From Agrococcus sp. KRD186 (GTDB lineage Bacteria > Actinomycetota > Actinomycetes > Actinomycetales > Microbacteriaceae): a DNA stretch of 58,320 nt. Position numbers and translations under genes: made by a program. Every line of letters starts with the position of its first letter. The stretch's first letter is position 1. Under the pieces are notes generated by a model, which saw only the letters and a program-made list of their open reading frames with translations, was not told the DNA's origin and did not search any database. Location: assembly GCF_017168255.1 (NCBI RefSeq), contig NZ_JABFAP010000001.1, forward strand, positions 321,750-380,069, written 5' to 3'. Shown here in pieces: positions 46,111-53,945 of this stretch.

Positions 46111-47111
46111 GCGAGACCCCGCACCACCGACGGCGGCAGGAAGTCGCCCGTGCGCTCCACCTCGTGCACGAGCTCGACGAGCGCCGCGTTGACGGGCGCC
46201 TCGCGCCCGAGCCGCACCGCCGCATCCACCACCGCGCCATTGATCGCGTCGACCTCGGTCAGCTGCCCGCGCCGGATCGACTGCTGCGTCGAGCCGAGGT
46301 TGGGCACCGCGCCCAGGCGCTCCCTGATGCGCAGCGGCACCTGCTGCGCGATGCGGCGCGGGGCGTAGGCGACGAGCCGCACGAGCAGCGGAGTGAGGCC
46401 CTGCAGCGGCTGGAAGGCCACCCCCGCGGCGAACCCCGTGCGGGCGGTCTCGCGCATCGAGGCGAGCATGACGCGTCGCAGCCCCGGGTCGCTGATGACG
46501 TCCTGCACCGAGTGCCCGACGATGGCGGGGATGGCGTTCACCATGTTGATGAGCAGCTTCGTCCACTGCGCGCCCTCGATCGAGGGCGTCTCGCTCGTCG
46601 GCAGCGCATCGCCCAGCAGCGCCGCGAAGCGCGCCCCCTCGACGCCGCCCACGATCGTGTCGCCGTCAGCCGTCACGGTGACGATGCCGGGCTCGAGCGA
46701 GTTCGCCGCCATGAGCGAGATGCCGCCGGCGACGCGCTCGTGCCCGAGCAGCCGTGCGGCCGCGCGCTCGCCGCCCAGCCCGTTCTGCACCACCAGCAGC
46801 GGCACCCCCGCGAGCGCCGCCCGGTTCGCCTCCAGCGCCTCGACGGCGCCGGTCGCCTTGACGGCCAGGATCGCCGCATCCGGCGCCTCCGTGAGCACCT
46901 CGAGCGCCGCCACCGGCGCCGTGTGCGCGCCGAAGCCGCCCTTGATGCGCAGCCCCTCGGCGCGGATCGCCGCCAGGTTCTCGCCCCGCGCCGTGACCGT
47001 CACGTGGTGACCGACCGCATCCAACCGAGCCGCGATCACGCCCCCGATCGCGCCCGCGCCGATCACCGCGATGCGCTGCCGCGCGGGTGCTGTCGAGTCG
47101 TCCATCGCCAT
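46107..47111 (-). CDS. panE: 2-dehydropantoate 2-reductase (ketopantoate reductase)
   Basis: A 334-residue NADPH enzyme of pantothenate and CoA synthesis that reduces ketopantoate to pantoate. The nucleotide loop IGAGAIGG is at residues 17-24. LAVKATGAVEAL contains a conserved Lys region, VVQNGLGGE the central loop, and EGAQWTKLLINMVNA the catalytic Lys and Asn. The C-terminal helical domain ends normally. ATG 47111 is used, with TAGCCT 7 nt upstream; an ATG two codons later is possible. It is divergent from truB over 33 bp. Paralogues in this family act on other 2-keto acids, so substrate is likely but not certain. Confidence 0.85.
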   Translation of the reverse strand: MAMDDSTAPARQRIAVIGAGAIGGVIAARLDAVGHHVTVTARGENLAAIRAEGLRIKGGFGAHTAPVAALEVLTEAPDAAILAVKATGAVEALEANRAALAGVPLLVVQNGLGGERAAARLLGHERVAGGISLMAANSLEPGIVTVTADGDTIVGGVEGARFAALLGDALPTSETPSIEGAQWTKLLINMVNAIPAIVGHSVQDVISDPGLRRVMLASMRETARTGFAAGVAFQPLQGLTPLLVRLVAYAPRRIAQQVPLRIRERLGAVPNLGSTQQSIRRGQLTEVDAINGAVVDAAVRLGREAPVNAALVELVHEVERTGDFLPPSVVRGLA

Positions 47112-47118
47112 GCCGGCC

Positions 47119-47124
47119 AGGCTA
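47119..47124 (-). promoter_or_regulatory. -10 box of leaderless panE
   Basis: TAGCCT on the minus strand, 7-nt spacer to ATG 47111. Confidence 0.65.
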
Positions 47125-47132
47125 TCCGCCGG

Positions 47133-47138
47133 TAGGCT
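47133..47138 (+). promoter_or_regulatory. -10 box of leaderless truB
   Basis: TAGGCT, 6-nt spacer to GTG 47145. The -35 region would lie on the panE start codon. Confidence 0.7.
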
Positions 47139-47144
47139 CGCAGG

Positions 47145-48050
47145 GTGCCAGCAGCCCCTTCCAGCCCCGACGGCATCCTGCTCGTCGACAAGCCGCAGGG
47201 CATCACGAGCCACACCGCCGTCAGCCGCGCCCGCCGTGCGCTCGGCACCCGCAAGGTCGGCCACGCCGGCACGCTCGACCCGATGGCGACGGGCCTGCTC
47301 ATCCTCGGCGTCGGCCCCTCCACGCGCCTGCTGACGCACATGGTCGGCCTCGACAAGACCTACACGGCGACCATCGCGCTGGGCTCCGCCACCACCACCG
47401 ACGACGCCGAGGGCGAGGTGACCACGACGGCGGATGCGTCGCACCTGTCGGGCGACGACCTCACGGCGCCGATCGGGGCACTGACGGGCGAGATCGAGCA
47501 AGTGCCCTCCTCCGTCAGCGCCATCAAGGTCGACGGCGAGCGCGCCTACAGCCGGGTGCGGGCGGGGGAGCAGCTGGCGCTGGCCGCCCGGCCCGTCACC
47601 GTCTCCCGCTTCGACGTGCTCGCCTTCCGGCCCGCCGTATCCGCCGACCTGCCCGCAGAGGTCGACGTGCTGGTCGACTGCTCGAGCGGCACCTACATCC
47701 GTGCGCTCGCGCGTGATCTGGGGGAGGCGCTCGGCGTCGGCGGGCACCTGAGCGCGCTGCGCCGCACGCGCGTGGGGCCGTTCGAGGTCGACGGCGCACC
47801 GATCGCCGACGCGCTGCCCGAGACGGGCGCGGCCCGGCTGCTCGTGCCGCCTGCTCAGGCCGCCGCGCGCATCCTGCCTGTCGCGCAGCTCGACGACGAG
47901 CGGGCCGCGAACCTCATGCACGGCCGCAAGACGCCCGCGCTCGAGGGCGAGAGCGGCATCGTTGCCGCCGTGCACGGCGAGCGGCTGATCGGCATCGCCC
48001 GCGTCTCGGGCAACCGGCTGCTGCCGGTGACGAACTTCCCGACCGTCTGA
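47145..48050 (+). CDS. truB: tRNA pseudouridine(55) synthase
   Basis: A 301-residue enzyme that makes pseudouridine 55 in the T loop of tRNAs. The catalytic Asp45 lies in VGHAGTLDPMATGLL; LLVDKPQGITSH opens the protein and SSGTYIRALARDLG lies in the RNA-binding face. A C-terminal PUA-like part is present. GTG 47145 is supported by the TAGGCT box at 6 nt. The next gene follows after 12 bp with its own ribosome site. Confidence 0.96.
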   Translation: MPAAPSSPDGILLVDKPQGITSHTAVSRARRALGTRKVGHAGTLDPMATGLLILGVGPSTRLLTHMVGLDKTYTATIALGSATTTDDAEGEVTTTADASHLSGDDLTAPIGALTGEIEQVPSSVSAIKVDGERAYSRVRAGEQLALAARPVTVSRFDVLAFRPAVSADLPAEVDVLVDCSSGTYIRALARDLGEALGVGGHLSALRRTRVGPFEVDGAPIADALPETGAARLLVPPAQAAARILPVAQLDDERAANLMHGRKTPALEGESGIVAAVHGERLIGIARVSGNRLLPVTNFPTV

Positions 48051-48062
48051 ACTGGAGGACGC

Positions 48063-48434
48063 GTGATCGACTGGCTCATGCTCGCGCAGGCGATCGGCTT
48101 GGCCGTGATCGGCTTCGCCGTGGTGATCGTCGGGCTGCTGCGCAAGCCCTTCAACGACTGGATCCTGGGCGCGGCGGCGCTCACCCTGCTGACGCTGATC
48201 GTGCAGGTCGTCGCCTCGATCATCGCGCCCTTCATGGGCGCGGGGCCCACGGGCGACCTGTTCGAGTACTGGGTCTACCTGATCTCGGCGCTGCTCATCC
48301 CGCCGGCGGCCGTCATGTGGGCGCTGATCGACAAGAAGAGCGAGTGGCAGACCCTCATCGTCGGCATCGCCATCCTGGCGGTCGCGGTGATGGCCTACCG
48401 GATGCACCAGATCTGGTTCGTGCAGGGCGGCTGA
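48063..48434 (+). CDS. small four-helix membrane protein
   Basis: A 123-residue hydrophobic protein with four predicted membrane helices (near 8-27, 33-55, 68-90 and 97-117) and no motif I recognise. GTG 48063 has GGAGG at 5 nt. It follows truB by 12 bp and is probably in its operon. Similar small proteins sit near truB and ribF in related genomes, but no role is known. Function unassigned. Confidence 0.75.
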   Translation: MIDWLMLAQAIGLAVIGFAVVIVGLLRKPFNDWILGAAALTLLTLIVQVVASIIAPFMGAGPTGDLFEYWVYLISALLIPPAAVMWALIDKKSEWQTLIVGIAILAVAVMAYRMHQIWFVQGG

Positions 48435-48437
48435 CGC

Positions 48438-48473
48438 TTGTACTCCTTGCCCGGTGATGCAAGAATCTGATGC
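48438..48473 (+). promoter_or_regulatory. promoter and possible operator of the toxin-antitoxin operon
   Basis: TTGTAC (48438-48443) and AAGAAT (48461-48466) are 17 bp apart, with 7 nt from the -10 to ATG 48474. The heptamer TGATGCA occurs twice, flanking the -10, at 48455 and 48469, which would suit binding by an autoregulating antitoxin. Confidence 0.6.
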
Positions 48474-48749
48474 ATGACGACGACGCACAAGCGGTTGAGT
48501 GTCCCCTTGACGCCTCAGGACCAGGCGGACCTCGAACTGCTGAGGACGTCCCCGGATGCCGCGAAGCATGCGGGCATCGATGATGTGAGCGTCTCCGATG
48601 CGAGCCTCGTGCATGCACTGCTGCGCCAGCGCCTCGACTTCGTGACGGAGCACGTGCTCAGCATCGGGTACGAGCAGCTCGCGCAGGACGCAGAGTTGCA
48701 GGAGCACTTCGCAGCGATCCGGGGGCGCCGACGCGGAGGCTCGGATTGA
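48474..48749 (+). CDS. putative ribbon-helix-helix antitoxin
   Basis: A 91-residue small protein. KRLSVPLTPQDQADLELLR near the start looks like the beta strand and first helix of a ribbon-helix-helix DNA-binding fold; SDASLVHALLRQRLDFV would be the next helix. The charged C-terminus, ending RGRRRGGSD, would wrap the toxin. I assign it by position: it overlaps the start of a MazF-like toxin and sits behind its own leaderless promoter with a duplicated heptamer. The start ATG 48474 is supported by the promoter spacing. Confidence 0.7.
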   Translation: MTTTHKRLSVPLTPQDQADLELLRTSPDAAKHAGIDDVSVSDASLVHALLRQRLDFVTEHVLSIGYEQLAQDAELQEHFAAIRGRRRGGSD

Positions 48750-49057
48750 GCACGCCGCTGCGCGGGCAGGTGTACATGGCTGATCTGGGCTACGGCGCGA
48801 AGCCCTTCGTCATCGTCTCCAGCAATGACCGCAACGCCCGCCTGGGCTCCTGCCTCGCTGCCCGCATCACCACGACGCCGAAACCGACGATGCCGTCGAT
48901 CGTCGTGCTCAGCCACGGCGAGCCTGTTGTGGGTTCCGTCCTCGGAGACATCATCGTCGAACTCCTTCCGGCAGAGCTCGGCCGACTCCGTGGTGCATTG
49001 AGCCCGTTCGCGATGCGCCAAGTCGGGGATGCGCTCCGGGTCGCGCTGGCTCTCTGA
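48746..49057 (+). CDS. MazF/PemK-type endoribonuclease toxin
   Basis: A 103-residue protein. LRGQVYMADLGYGAKPFVIVS is the MazF opening beta strand, in which Arg and the following loop help RNA binding; ITTTPKPTMPSIVVLS and GDIIVELLPAELGRLRGAL complete the fold. Such toxins cut single-stranded mRNA at short motifs. The start is TTG 48746, supported by GGAGG 6 nt upstream and by the TTGA overlap with the antitoxin stop. No other start with a ribosome site exists. Its usual E. coli sequence would differ in the loops, so subfamily is open. Confidence 0.82.
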   Translation: MSTPLRGQVYMADLGYGAKPFVIVSSNDRNARLGSCLAARITTTPKPTMPSIVVLSHGEPVVGSVLGDIIVELLPAELGRLRGALSPFAMRQVGDALRVALAL

Positions 49058-49065
49058 GGGCCCCA

Positions 49066-49071
49066 TAGAAT
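49066..49071 (+). promoter_or_regulatory. -10 box of leaderless gene at 49079
   Basis: TAGAAT, 7-nt spacer to GTG 49079. Confidence 0.65.
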
Positions 49072-49078
49072 CGATCGA

Positions 49079-49483
49079 GTGAGCGAGCGCAGGCATGCAG
49101 GCATCGGCCGGGTCCTCATCGCGGTCTACGCGGTGCTGGCGATCGGCGCGACCGGTCGCTCCTTCGTGCAGATCGTGCAGCGCTTCGACGAGGCGCCGCT
49201 CGCGTACACGCTGAGCGCGGTCGCCGCGGTCGTCTACATCGTCGCCACCGTCGCGCTCGCGATGCAGCGCAGCGAGACCGCCAGGAAGGTCGCGCTCGCC
49301 GCCGTCTGCTTCGAGCTCGCCGGCGTGCTCGTGGTCGGCACGCTCTCGCTCGTCGCCCCCGAGCTGTTCGGCCACCCCTCGGTGTGGAGCTACTTCGGCA
49401 TCGGCTACCTGTTCATCCCTGCGGTGCTGCCGTTCCTGGGCCTGTGGTGGCTGCGCGTCAGCCGGGAGCGGGTGGCCGCATGA
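49079..49483 (+). CDS. small membrane protein encoded upstream of ribF
   Basis: A 134-residue protein with four predicted helices (near residues 10-28, 42-62, 72-95 and 106-124). I recognise no catalytic motif. It overlaps the ribF start (ATGA), so the two are co-translated. It looks like a conserved hypothetical protein of Microbacteriaceae that sits beside ribF; a transport role for flavin would be speculation. GTG 49079 is set by TAGAAT at 7 nt. Confidence 0.8.
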   Translation: MSERRHAGIGRVLIAVYAVLAIGATGRSFVQIVQRFDEAPLAYTLSAVAAVVYIVATVALAMQRSETARKVALAAVCFELAGVLVVGTLSLVAPELFGHPSVWSYFGIGYLFIPAVLPFLGLWWLRVSRERVAA

Positions 49484-50448
49484 GCGCCGCCGCCCAGGCC
49501 GCATCCGAGCCCGACCCGATGGCCTGGATCGACGAGCTCGAGGCCGTGCCCAGCGCCGTCACGATCGGCAAGTTCGACGGCGTCCACATCGGCCACCGGC
49601 GCATCCTCGAGCAGCTCCGCGCCTTGGCCGAGCCCGAGGGCCTCGCGACCACGGTCGTCACCTTCGACCGCAACCCGCTCGAGGTGGTGCGCCCCGACAT
49701 CGCACCCCTGCCGCTCACCTCGCTCGACGACAAGATCGCGCTGCTGCGCGCCGCCGGTGCCGACCGCGTGATCGTCATCCCGTTCACGAGGGCCACCGCA
49801 GCGCAGCCCCCGCAGGAGTTCGCCGAGCGCGTGCTCTTCGACGGACTCGGGGCGCGGATGCTGCTGGTCGGCGACGACTTCCGGTTCGGCTTCAAGGGTG
49901 CGGGCACGCCCGCGCTGCTGCGCGAGCTCGGCGAGCCGCGCGGCGTGCGCGTCGAGTCGATCGACGACATCTGCTTCACCGACGGCCGCCGGGTCTCCTC
50001 CACCTGGATCCGCGAGGCGCTCGAGCTCGGCCGCATCGACGAGGCCAACGAGATGCTCGGCCGCCGCCACCGGCTGCGCGGCGACGTCGTGCGCGGCTTC
50101 CAGCGCGGCAAGGCCCTCGGCTTCCCGACCGCCAACCTGGGTACGCCCGTCGACGGCTACATCCCCGCCGACGGCGTCTACGCCGCGATCGCCCACGTCG
50201 ACGCCGGCACCTTCGCCGCCGCCGTCTCGATCGGCGACAACCCCACCTTCGACGGCGTGCAGGCCAAGACCGTCGAGGCCTACCTGCTCGATGTCGACCT
50301 CGACCTCTACCACCGGCCGATCACGCTCGAGCTGGTCGACTTCGTGCGCCCCATGCACCGCTTCGAGGGACTCGACCAGCTGATCGCGCAGATGCACCGC
50401 GACGTCGAGCACACGCGCGAGGCCGTGGCGCCGCTCCTCGCTGGGTAG
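49480..50448 (+). CDS. ribF: bifunctional riboflavin kinase / FAD synthetase
   Basis: A 322-residue enzyme making FMN and then FAD. The N-terminal nucleotidyltransferase half has IGKFDGVHIGHRRIL near residue 28, and the C-terminal kinase half has GKALGFPTANL near 211 and GVYAAIAHVD after it. Both halves look complete. ATG 49480 overlaps the upstream stop. Its own stop codon TAG provides the first three bases of a TAGACT box for the downstream deoC promoter. Confidence 0.96.
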   Translation: MSAAAQAASEPDPMAWIDELEAVPSAVTIGKFDGVHIGHRRILEQLRALAEPEGLATTVVTFDRNPLEVVRPDIAPLPLTSLDDKIALLRAAGADRVIVIPFTRATAAQPPQEFAERVLFDGLGARMLLVGDDFRFGFKGAGTPALLRELGEPRGVRVESIDDICFTDGRRVSSTWIREALELGRIDEANEMLGRRHRLRGDVVRGFQRGKALGFPTANLGTPVDGYIPADGVYAAIAHVDAGTFAAAVSIGDNPTFDGVQAKTVEAYLLDVDLDLYHRPITLELVDFVRPMHRFEGLDQLIAQMHRDVEHTREAVAPLLAG

Positions 50449-50451
50449 ACT
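50446..50451 (+). promoter_or_regulatory. -10 box of the deoC operon overlapping the ribF stop codon
   Basis: TAGACT uses the ribF TAG. Transcripts would start near 50458 and carry about 60 nt of leader with GAAGGA upstream of GTG 50518. Confidence 0.5.
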
Positions 50452-50517
50452 TCCCTGCACGCAAGCCGCGAACCACCTGGCGGAGATCCGCACCGCAGCT
50501 TCAGCAGAAGGAACAGC

Positions 50518-51528
50518 GTGACCACACCCAGTCAAGCGCTCGCCCCGGCAGAGCGCGCCGTCCAGCTGCTCGGCGGCGACCTCTCAGAGGTCGCGCTCCG
50601 GCAGCACCTCGAGGGGCTCCCGACCGTCGACGCCGTGGGCCTCGAGGCCCGCGCCGCGTCCTTCGGCACCCGCTCCATCAAGACCACCTCGAAGGCGGCG
50701 GCGCTCGACACCGTCATCCGCATGATCGACCTGACGACGCTGCAGGGCTCCGACACCCGCGGCAAGGTGCGCTCACTGGTGGCGAAGGCACTCGTGCCCG
50801 ACGCATCCGACCCGTCCACGCCCCGCCCGGCGGCCGTCTGCGTCTACGGCGACATGGTCGGCAATGCGGTGGAGGCGCTCGGCTCTGCCTGGAGCGCCGG
50901 CAAGGATGACGGCATCAACGTCGCGGCTGTCGCGACCGCCTTCCCCTCCGGCCGGGCGAGCATCGGCGTGAAGCTGCAGGACACGCGCGACGCGGTCGCC
51001 GCCGGCGCGGACGAGATCGACATGGTCATCGACCGCGGCGCCTTCCTCGAGGGCAACTACGGCAAGGTCTTCGACGAGATCGTGCAGACGAAAGACGCCT
51101 GCCGCCGCGACGATGGCACCTACGCCCATCTGAAGGTCATCCTCGAGACCGGCGAGCTCGTCACCTACGACAACGTGCGCCGCGCCTCCTGGCTGTCGAT
51201 CCTCGCGGGCGGCGACTTCATCAAGACCTCCACCGGCAAGGTGCAGCCGGCGGCGACGCTGCCGGTGACGGCGCTCATGCTGCAGGTCGTGCGCGACTGG
51301 GAGCGGCTGACGGGCGAGCGCATCGGCGTGAAGCCCGCCGGCGGCATCTCCACCTCGAAGGACGCCATCAAGTACCTGGTCGCGGTCGCCGAGACCTGCG
51401 GCGAGGCGTGGCTCGACCCGCACCTGTTCCGCTTCGGCGCCTCGAGCCTGCTCAACGACGTGCTGCTGCAGCGCCAGAAGCTCACCACCGGCCGCTACTC
51501 CGGCCCCGACTACGTGACGATCGACTGA
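50518..51528 (+). CDS. deoC: deoxyribose-phosphate aldolase
   Basis: A 336-residue class I aldolase that cleaves 2-deoxyribose 5-phosphate to acetaldehyde and glyceraldehyde 3-phosphate. The Schiff-base lysine is in GGDFIKTSTGK and the second lysine in GVKPAGGIS. An N-terminal extension of about 60 residues distinguishes this long type from the short E. coli one. GTG 50518 has GAAGGA upstream. The next two genes are aldehyde dehydrogenases, which suggests oxidation of the acetaldehyde, so the operon would drain deoxynucleosides into central metabolism. Confidence 0.96.
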   Translation: MTTPSQALAPAERAVQLLGGDLSEVALRQHLEGLPTVDAVGLEARAASFGTRSIKTTSKAAALDTVIRMIDLTTLQGSDTRGKVRSLVAKALVPDASDPSTPRPAAVCVYGDMVGNAVEALGSAWSAGKDDGINVAAVATAFPSGRASIGVKLQDTRDAVAAGADEIDMVIDRGAFLEGNYGKVFDEIVQTKDACRRDDGTYAHLKVILETGELVTYDNVRRASWLSILAGGDFIKTSTGKVQPAATLPVTALMLQVVRDWERLTGERIGVKPAGGISTSKDAIKYLVAVAETCGEAWLDPHLFRFGASSLLNDVLLQRQKLTTGRYSGPDYVTID

Positions 51529-51536
51529 GGCACGCG

Positions 51537-52976
51537 ATGACATTCCTCGACTACGCACCGGCTCCCGAGTCGACCTCCATCCTGGGTCTGCGCGACGAGT
51601 ACGGCCTGTTCATCGGCGGCGAGTGGCGCCCGGGCGGCGGCACGAGCTTCGCCTCCGTCTCGCCCTCCACCGAGCGGCAGATCGCCATGTTCGCCGCCGC
51701 CGACGAAGGCGACGTGGATGCGGCGGTCGCCGCCGCGCGCAAGGCCTACCGCAACGTCTGGGGCCCCATGTCGGGCCGCGACCGCGGCAAGTACCTCTTC
51801 CGCATCGCTCGCATCCTGCAGGAGCGGGCGCGCGAGCTCGCGGTCGCCGAGTCGCTCGACAACGGCAAGCCCATCAAGGAGACCCGCGACGCCGACGTGC
51901 CGCTGGTCGCCCAGTGGTTCTTCCACTGCGCCGGCTGGGCCGACAAGCTCGACTGGGTCGGGCTCGGTGCCAACCCGCAAGCGCACGGCGTCGCCGCGCA
52001 GATCATCCCCTGGAACTTCCCGCTGCTGATGCTGTCGTGGAAGATCGCCCCGGCGCTGGCCGCCGGCAACACCGTGGTGCTCAAGCCCGCCGAGACCACG
52101 CCGCTGACGGCGATGCTGTTCGCCGACATCTGCCAGCAGGCGGGCCTGCCCGCAGGGGTCGTCAACCTCATCACCGGCGCCGGCGAGACCGGGTCGGCGC
52201 TCGTGCGCCACCCCGATGTCGACAAGGTCGCCTTCACCGGCTCCACCGCGGTGGGCCGCGAGATCGCCAAGGCGCTCGCCGGGACGAGCAAGAAGCTCAC
52301 CCTCGAGCTCGGCGGCAAGGGCGCCAACATCGTCTTCGACGACGCCCCGCTCGACCAGGCCATCGAGGGCATCGTCAACGGCATCTTCTTCAACCAGGGC
52401 CAGGTCTGCTGCGCCGGCAGTCGCCTGCTGGTGCAGGAGAACATCCATGACGCGGTGATGGATCGTCTCAAGGAGCGCATGGCCACCCTGCGGCTGGGCG
52501 ACCCGCTCGACAAGAACACCGACGTGGGGGCGATCAACTCCACCGCGCAGCTCGAGCGCATCACGCGGCTCGTCGACGCCGGCATCGCCGAGGGCGGCGA
52601 GGCCTGGAGCGCCCCCTGCGAGCTGCCCAAGGAGGGCTACTGGTTCGCGCCGACGGTCGTCACGGGCGTCGAGGCCTCCTCGACGATCGCGCGCGAGGAG
52701 ATCTTCGGTCCGGTGCTGTCGGTGCTCACCTTCCGCACGCCCGACGAGGCGATCGCGAAGGCCAACAACACCCCCTACGGCCTCTCGGCCGGCATCTGGA
52801 GCGACAAGGGCTCCCGCGTGCTGGCCGTCGCCGACAAGCTGCGCGCGGGCGTCGTCTGGACGAACACGTTCAACAAGTTCGACCCCGCGAGCCCCTTCGG
52901 CGGCTACAAGGAGTCGGGCTACGGCCGCGAGGGCGGCCGGCAGGGCATGCAGGCGTACCTGAAGGGCGGCAAGTGA
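51537..52976 (+). CDS. aldehyde dehydrogenase (catalytic member of pair)
   Basis: A 479-residue NAD(P)-dependent aldehyde dehydrogenase. Catalytic Cys291 lies in NQGQVCCAGSR, the general-base Glu, about residue 257, in TLELGGKGAN, and IPWNFPLLM carries the oxyanion Asn. Length is standard. It starts 8 bp after deoC and its stop overlaps the next start (TGATG). In the deoC setting the natural substrate is likely acetaldehyde. Confidence 0.93.
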   Translation: MTFLDYAPAPESTSILGLRDEYGLFIGGEWRPGGGTSFASVSPSTERQIAMFAAADEGDVDAAVAAARKAYRNVWGPMSGRDRGKYLFRIARILQERARELAVAESLDNGKPIKETRDADVPLVAQWFFHCAGWADKLDWVGLGANPQAHGVAAQIIPWNFPLLMLSWKIAPALAAGNTVVLKPAETTPLTAMLFADICQQAGLPAGVVNLITGAGETGSALVRHPDVDKVAFTGSTAVGREIAKALAGTSKKLTLELGGKGANIVFDDAPLDQAIEGIVNGIFFNQGQVCCAGSRLLVQENIHDAVMDRLKERMATLRLGDPLDKNTDVGAINSTAQLERITRLVDAGIAEGGEAWSAPCELPKEGYWFAPTVVTGVEASSTIAREEIFGPVLSVLTFRTPDEAIAKANNTPYGLSAGIWSDKGSRVLAVADKLRAGVVWTNTFNKFDPASPFGGYKESGYGREGGRQGMQAYLKGGK

Positions 52977-53932
52977 TGGCCACCAGCAAGACCTCCAAGA
53001 CGGCCACCGCGACCAAGGCGGCGGCAACCGAGGCGACCACGGCGCGCCCGGCCGGCTCCCGCGCGGCCGCACGCGCCGCATCCGCTCGCCTTGATGTGCC
53101 GAAGACCTACAAGCTCTTCATCGGCGGCGCCTTCCCGCGCAGCGAGTCGGGCCGTGTCACCGAGGTGACGGATGCCCGTGGGCGCTTCGTCGCGAACGTC
53201 GCGAAGGCGTCGCGCAAGGATGCCCGCGAGGCCGTGCGCGCCGCCCGCAAGGCGCAGCCCGGCTGGGCGGGAGCGACCGCCTACAACCGCGGCCAGGTGC
53301 TCTACCGGGTCGCCGAGGTGCTCGAGGGCCGCAAGGCGCAGTTCGTCGACGAGCTGGTGCAGACCTCGGGCCTCACCGCCGCGCGCGCGGCGAAGCAGGT
53401 CGAGGCCGCCATCGATCTGTGGGTGTGGCACGCCGGCTGGACCGACAAGATCGCCGCGATCGGCGGCAACGCCAACGCCGTCGCGGGGCCGTACTTCAAC
53501 ATCTCGGTGCCCGAGCCCACCGGCGTCGTGGCGATCATCGCGCCGCAGAGCGAGGGGCTGCTGGGCCTCACCTCGGTGGTCGCGCCCGCGCTCGTGATGG
53601 GCAATAGCGTCGTCGTGGTGCCCGGATCCGCGCCGCTCTCGGCGATCTCGCTCGCCGAGGTGCTCGCCACCAGCGATATGCCGGGCGGCGTCGTCAACGT
53701 GCTCACGGGCGACGCGGCAGAGCTCGCGCCCTGGCTCGCGAGCCACGCCGACGTCAACGCGCTCGACCTCACCGGGGCGGGTTCGCTCGACTGGATCTCG
53801 CTCGAGCAGTCCGCCGCCGACACGCTGAAGCGCGTCATCCGCCCGGAGCCGGGCATCGCGCCCGAGACGCCGCAGCGCATCCTCGCCCTGACGGAGACGA
53901 AGACCATCTGGCACACGAAGTCGCGCCTGTAG
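52976..53932 (+). CDS. truncated, non-catalytic aldehyde dehydrogenase-like partner
   Basis: A 318-residue protein. After a Lys/Ala/Thr-rich leader of about 40 residues comes the N-terminal NAD-binding part of an aldehyde dehydrogenase (KTYKLFIGGAFPRSESG, then FNISVPEPTGVVAIIAPQ). The protein stops after the first half: no ELGGK motif with the general-base Glu, no catalytic Cys and no C-terminal oligomerisation part. The coding frame is clean and in the standard codon style, so it is a designed short protein and not a decaying gene. I infer a regulatory or structural subunit for the catalytic enzyme before it. Start at ATG 52976; GTG 52973 is adjacent. Confidence 0.85.
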   Translation: MATSKTSKTATATKAAATEATTARPAGSRAAARAASARLDVPKTYKLFIGGAFPRSESGRVTEVTDARGRFVANVAKASRKDAREAVRAARKAQPGWAGATAYNRGQVLYRVAEVLEGRKAQFVDELVQTSGLTAARAAKQVEAAIDLWVWHAGWTDKIAAIGGNANAVAGPYFNISVPEPTGVVAIIAPQSEGLLGLTSVVAPALVMGNSVVVVPGSAPLSAISLAEVLATSDMPGGVVNVLTGDAAELAPWLASHADVNALDLTGAGSLDWISLEQSAADTLKRVIRPEPGIAPETPQRILALTETKTIWHTKSRL

Positions 53933-53945
53933 CGCCCCGATAGCG

